NCBI GenBank assembly: GCA_030672605.1
Contig: DAOVGE010000074.1
Span: 1-7,595 of the forward strand
Source of the DNA: Methanosarcinales archaeon
GTDB lineage: Archaea; Halobacteriota; Methanosarcinia; Methanosarcinales; Methanogasteraceae
Direction: 5' to 3'
Length of the DNA: 7,595 nt
Shown here: piece after piece, positions 5,576 through 7,595 of the stretch
Position numbering within the stretch: position 1 is the first letter of the stretch
Layout: the number at the start of each line of letters is the position of its first letter
Translations under genes and position numbers: made by a program
The notes under the pieces: model-generated
Database searches by the model: none
Told to the model about the DNA's origin: nothing
Seen by the model: only the letters and a program-made list of their open reading frames with translations

Positions 5576-5980
5576 TCATATTATGCGTTTTCCTGCGTCC
5601 GGTCCATACATTGCGTTGTATACTTCTTCAACATGCATGACAACAGCGGCTTTCGCTGGCAGCGCTTTGCTCTTGGCATGCACCCACGTCGCAACGTCAT
5701 CATACACCGAACCCTCAGTCATAATCTCAACGCTGCCCTTTATCTGGAACGACTTCTTCTTCTCGCCGTCATACACAACGATTGAGACCTGCGGGTTCTC
5801 ACCCAGGTTTGCTGCAGTCTTGTCAAAGAAATTGTCTGCGATCTGGATCGTCTCGTCATCCACGATTCTCAAAAACCCAACAAAGACCACGTTTGGCTTG
5901 CCTGCGGAATCGGCAGTTGCGACCGGAACTGGACTTTGCTTGCTTATGGCTTCCTGTACATCTGGCGGCATTTTTACCAT
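5576..5980 (-). CDS. Pyridoxamine 5'-phosphate oxidase-like FMN-binding protein
   Basis: This 134-residue protein of the split-barrel flavin-binding (PNPOx-like) fold shows the family pattern: VPVATADSAGKPNVVFVGFLRIVDDETI (18-45), ADNFFDKTAANLGENPQVSIVVYD (48-71) and KSFQIKGSVEIMTEGSVYDDV (75-95). Family members bind FMN, F420 or heme as dimers, and many are not true pyridoxamine oxidases; the substrate here cannot be told. The start at 5980 has GGTGAT 5 bases upstream (5986-5991). A TATA-like TTTAAATAAA (minus strand, about 6049-6057) or ATTTATG (about 6016-6022) could serve as promoter. It is the first gene of a two-gene unit with the acidic hypothetical protein. In strict anaerobes such proteins are often seen in redox or oxygen-protection roles, but nothing in the sequence proves that. 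Confidence 0.85.
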   Translation of the reverse strand: MVKMPPDVQEAISKQSPVPVATADSAGKPNVVFVGFLRIVDDETIQIADNFFDKTAANLGENPQVSIVVYDGEKKKSFQIKGSVEIMTEGSVYDDVATWVHAKSKALPAKAAVVMHVEEVYNAMYGPDAGKRII

Positions 5981-6054
5981 AGTTAATCACCACAATCGAT
6001 TTTGATCTCCGTCACATAAATGTTTCTAATTCTGATGGATTCCGTGGTTTATTT

Positions 6055-6152
6055 AAACGTATGTGTTTAGCTGATGTGAAAAAACCACGAGATTAACACA
6101 GGAATCTTGTGGAAATCTGTGCAATCTTGTGATTATCTAAACACGTACGTTT
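6055..6152. repeat. 98-base element with 16-base terminal inverted repeats
   Basis: The ends AAACGTATGTGTTTAG (6055-6070) and CTAAACACGTACGTTT (6137-6152) are reverse complements with one mismatch. A second hairpin is nested inside: CCACGAGATT (6085-6094) against AATCTTGTGG (6103-6112), 9 of 10. AATCTTGTG recurs at 6123-6131. The inner segment CACGAGATTAACACAGG is related in inverted orientation to GTGTTAATCTGTGG in the 387-459 repeat, so both belong to one dispersed family. A MITE-like insertion is possible, but no target duplication was recognised. Confidence 0.6.
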
Positions 6153-6180
6153 CACGAAACTGATGGGTAAGGGGTTTGTG

Positions 6181-6266
6181 AGCCCGGACACGAAACGATG
6201 GTGTGAACGGGCTATGCAAGAGCCGCCTGTCCCGATCAATCGATGGGTGCAGGCTTCGCGCGGCTC
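6181..6266. other. Two adjacent GC-rich hairpins, possible structured RNA or 3' end
   Basis: The first hairpin pairs AGCCCG (6181-6186) with CGGGCT (6208-6213), and inside it ACAC (6188-6191) with GTGT (6201-6204). The second pairs GAGCCGC (6220-6226) with GCGGCTC (6260-6266), and inside it CTG (6227-6229) with CAG (6250-6252) and CCC (6231-6233) with GGG (6245-6247). They lie 18 bases past the VWA gene stop, so on the minus strand they could shape the 3' end of that mRNA. A small RNA on either strand is also possible. No known RNA family was recognised, and no T-run marks an intrinsic terminator. Confidence 0.4.
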
Positions 6267-6283
6267 AGCCGGATGATGAGCAG

Positions 6284-7595
6284 TCATCGCCGTCGTACCA
6301 GATATGCGACAGCTGCGAGTCCAGTGGTCGCGAAGAGTGCGCCGAATCCAGGGGCCTTCTTCTCTGTCGCAGTCTCTTCTGCTGATGTGGCAACTTCTTG
6401 AGCCGATCCGGTTGCTTCGTCTGTTTCCTCACTCTCCCTGGGAGCTGAAGTTGCTTCAGGTGTCGGTACGGGCATCGCTGACTCCTCTGCAACCTCGTCC
6501 GCCCACGCTCCTTCGTATGCTTTAGTGGTTGCTTCGCTGATCTTATCGATCACTGGCACCTCCACAAACAGCGAGGTGTAGGGAGTTACGAACCCGAACT
6601 TCAGTGAAAGGTCAGTAATCGCGGACACAAGCGCATTGGTCTCGCCTTCGACGACCATCCTGTCCATCAGTTCCCGTATCTTCGTGTGCGCCCAGAGTTT
6701 CGGAACAAAACTGTTATCGGGTCTGGGAACGACGGGGAATGTCTTGTCGAAGCTGCGGCTGCCTGTGCGTGTGACCGCGTCGATGCTTGAGCCGATGTTT
6801 CCTGTACCTGCCGGATATCTGGCGAGTATGATGGCGTCAGAGCCTGCAAAGAGCGTGTTGTATCCGGTGTTCACGATATCGGATGAACCGGAGTAGGAGA
6901 AGTCCATGTCAGTTATCACCGGTGTTGATATCGTCTCGTAAAATGTGTTCATCTCGGTCTCAGCGTTCTTTCCAGGTTCGAACTGTTCTGCCACCCCGCA
7001 GTTTTCAAGAGAGAGTGCCCTTAAGAAGTCGTAGTTCGCCTCATCCTCAATCCCGAACGCAATGGCGAATATGGACACTTCTGCCACATTTGCGACTCTC
7101 ACATTATCCCTGATCACATAAGGCGATGTTACGCCCTCGGTGGGCTCTCCATCGGTTAAAAAGACAATGATCGGGACCCTTCCCGAATCTGGCTCAAACA
7201 TGCCAAGTGCAATCAGTAGTGCCTCGTTGATGTTTGTGCCGCCGTCCGCACCGAGCGCATTCACAAAGTTCGCTGCCTCCGCCTTTGTTTGTGTGTTTGC
7301 TTCCATGAGCGTGTCACTGAATATCACGCCCTGCCGATCAAAGAAGATCACATTGAAGTAGTCATCAGGCGGGAGGTCTGCGATGATACCTGCAAAGACC
7401 CTCTGCACCTGCGCGATCTTGTTGCCACTCATGGAGCCTGACTTATCGATCACAAAGATGATCTCCTTATCAAGAGCCGCGGTCCCGAGGTCTTCGACCG
7501 ATGGCGAGAAGATGTGCATCAGGTAACCCTGTCCGCCGGTTTCGTAGAAGAGCATCTCGCCGCTTAGCGATGTACTGTCGGTTGTGAATACGATT
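6284..7595 (-). CDS. VWA-domain surface protein with PGF-CTERM tail (5' end beyond the window)
   Basis: The reading frame is open to the right edge, so the N-terminus (presumably a signal peptide and perhaps a VIT-type domain) is missing; 436 residues are visible. The first visible residues (IVFTTDSTSLSGEMLFYE) precede a von Willebrand A domain. Counting from the Met at 7555, it has a complete metal site: DKSGSMSG (37-44, DxSxS), the threonine of DGGTN (107), and FLTDGEPTEG (132-141, Asp 135). After it come a beta-rich region (216-330) ending in GFVTPYTSLFVEV, as in inter-alpha-trypsin-inhibitor-like proteins, and a Thr/Glu/Ala-rich linker (350-400). The tail is PGFGALFATTGLAAVAYLVRRR, a textbook PGF-CTERM signal for cleavage by archaeosortase and lipid anchoring. 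It probably binds ligands or partner proteins at the cell surface. The Met at 7555 is internal. Confidence 0.88.
   Translation of the reverse strand, partial: IVFTTDSTSLSGEMLFYETGGQGYLMHIFSPSVEDLGTAALDKEIIFVIDKSGSMSGNKIAQVQRVFAGIIADLPPDDYFNVIFFDRQGVIFSDTLMEANTQTKAEAANFVNALGADGGTNINEALLIALGMFEPDSGRVPIIVFLTDGEPTEGVTSPYVIRDNVRVANVAEVSIFAIAFGIEDEANYDFLRALSLENCGVAEQFEPGKNAETEMNTFYETISTPVITDMDFSYSGSSDIVNTGYNTLFAGSDAIILARYPAGTGNIGSSIDAVTRTGSRSFDKTFPVVPRPDNSFVPKLWAHTKIRELMDRMVVEGETNALVSAITDLSLKFGFVTPYTSLFVEVPVIDKISEATTKAYEGAWADEVAEESAMPVPTPEATSAPRESEETDEATGSAQEVATSAEETATEKKAPGFGALFATTGLAAVAYLVRRR

Larger units (their letters stand above)
5981..6283. other. Structured intergenic region between minus-strand genes
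   Basis: This 303-base gap lies between the end of the VWA surface protein and the start of the flavin-fold protein. From left to right it carries the promoter and ribosome binding site of the flavin-fold gene, a nested inverted-repeat element (6055-6152), and two adjacent GC-rich hairpins (6181-6213 and 6220-6266). No protein-coding gene is supported in it. Confidence 0.6.

Noticed and set aside
6220..6266. GAGCCG...CGGCTC resembling a group II intron domain V
   Set aside because: Domain V is about 34 bases with a GAAA-type loop and fixed bulge. This stem is 47 bases with different internal pairing, and no reverse transcriptase gene or other intron domain is nearby.
6093..6287. Minus-strand open frame of 64 codons in the intergenic region
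   Set aside because: It spans the two hairpins and the repeat element, has no family resemblance, and its start overlaps the end of the VWA gene without a clear ribosome binding site.
6271..6288. ATGATGA resembling a C box of a C/D guide RNA
   Set aside because: No properly spaced D box or C'/D' pair was seen, and the motif runs into the VWA coding end. The short GATGA/TCATC hairpin here is also too weak to call a terminator.

Overview
The window looks like chromosomal DNA of a euryarchaeon, most likely from the methanogen/ANME side (Methanomicrobia or Syntrophoarchaeia-like lineages). This is an inference from four things: GGTGA/GGAGGTG-type ribosome binding sites, a short DtxR-type regulator, a compact Feo operon, and two secreted proteins ending in PGF-CTERM-like sorting tails (PGF, hydrophobic stretch, basic end). 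No rRNA, tRNA, CRISPR array or intact mobile element was recognised.

Positions 1-709 have no convincing gene. They hold degenerate dispersed hairpin repeats, then an AT-rich control region with several TAGG/CCTA half-sites just ahead of the first gene. Positions 710-3691 form one tight plus-strand ferrous-iron operon: two FeoA-type SH3 proteins, a FeoB split into a separate G-domain protein and a separate membrane permease (4-base ATGA overlap), an unrecognised four-helix membrane protein, and a FeoC-like winged-helix protein with four cysteines. A DtxR/MntR-family metalloregulator follows at 3727-4188. The same 12-base operator-like palindrome (TAGG-N4-CCTA) lies just upstream of both feoA and the regulator gene. 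The simple reading is a self-contained circuit: the regulator senses Fe2+ (or Mn2+) and represses both the uptake operon and itself.

From 4180 to the right edge everything is on the minus strand. The first gene there is a secreted six-bladed TolB-like propeller protein whose end overlaps the regulator convergently by 9 bases. Next comes a two-gene unit, a pyridoxamine-oxidase-like flavin-fold protein followed by an unrecognised acidic 99-residue protein. A structured repeat-bearing intergenic region (5981-6283) separates these from a large surface protein with a VWA domain, a complete MIDAS and a PGF-CTERM tail. The start of that protein lies beyond the window.

The most notable points are the split FeoB lacking most of its helical linker domain, the shared operator linking feo and dtxR, the mixed MntR/DtxR metal-site residues of the regulator, the unknown membrane protein inside the operon, and nested inverted repeats of one family in both long intergenic regions.
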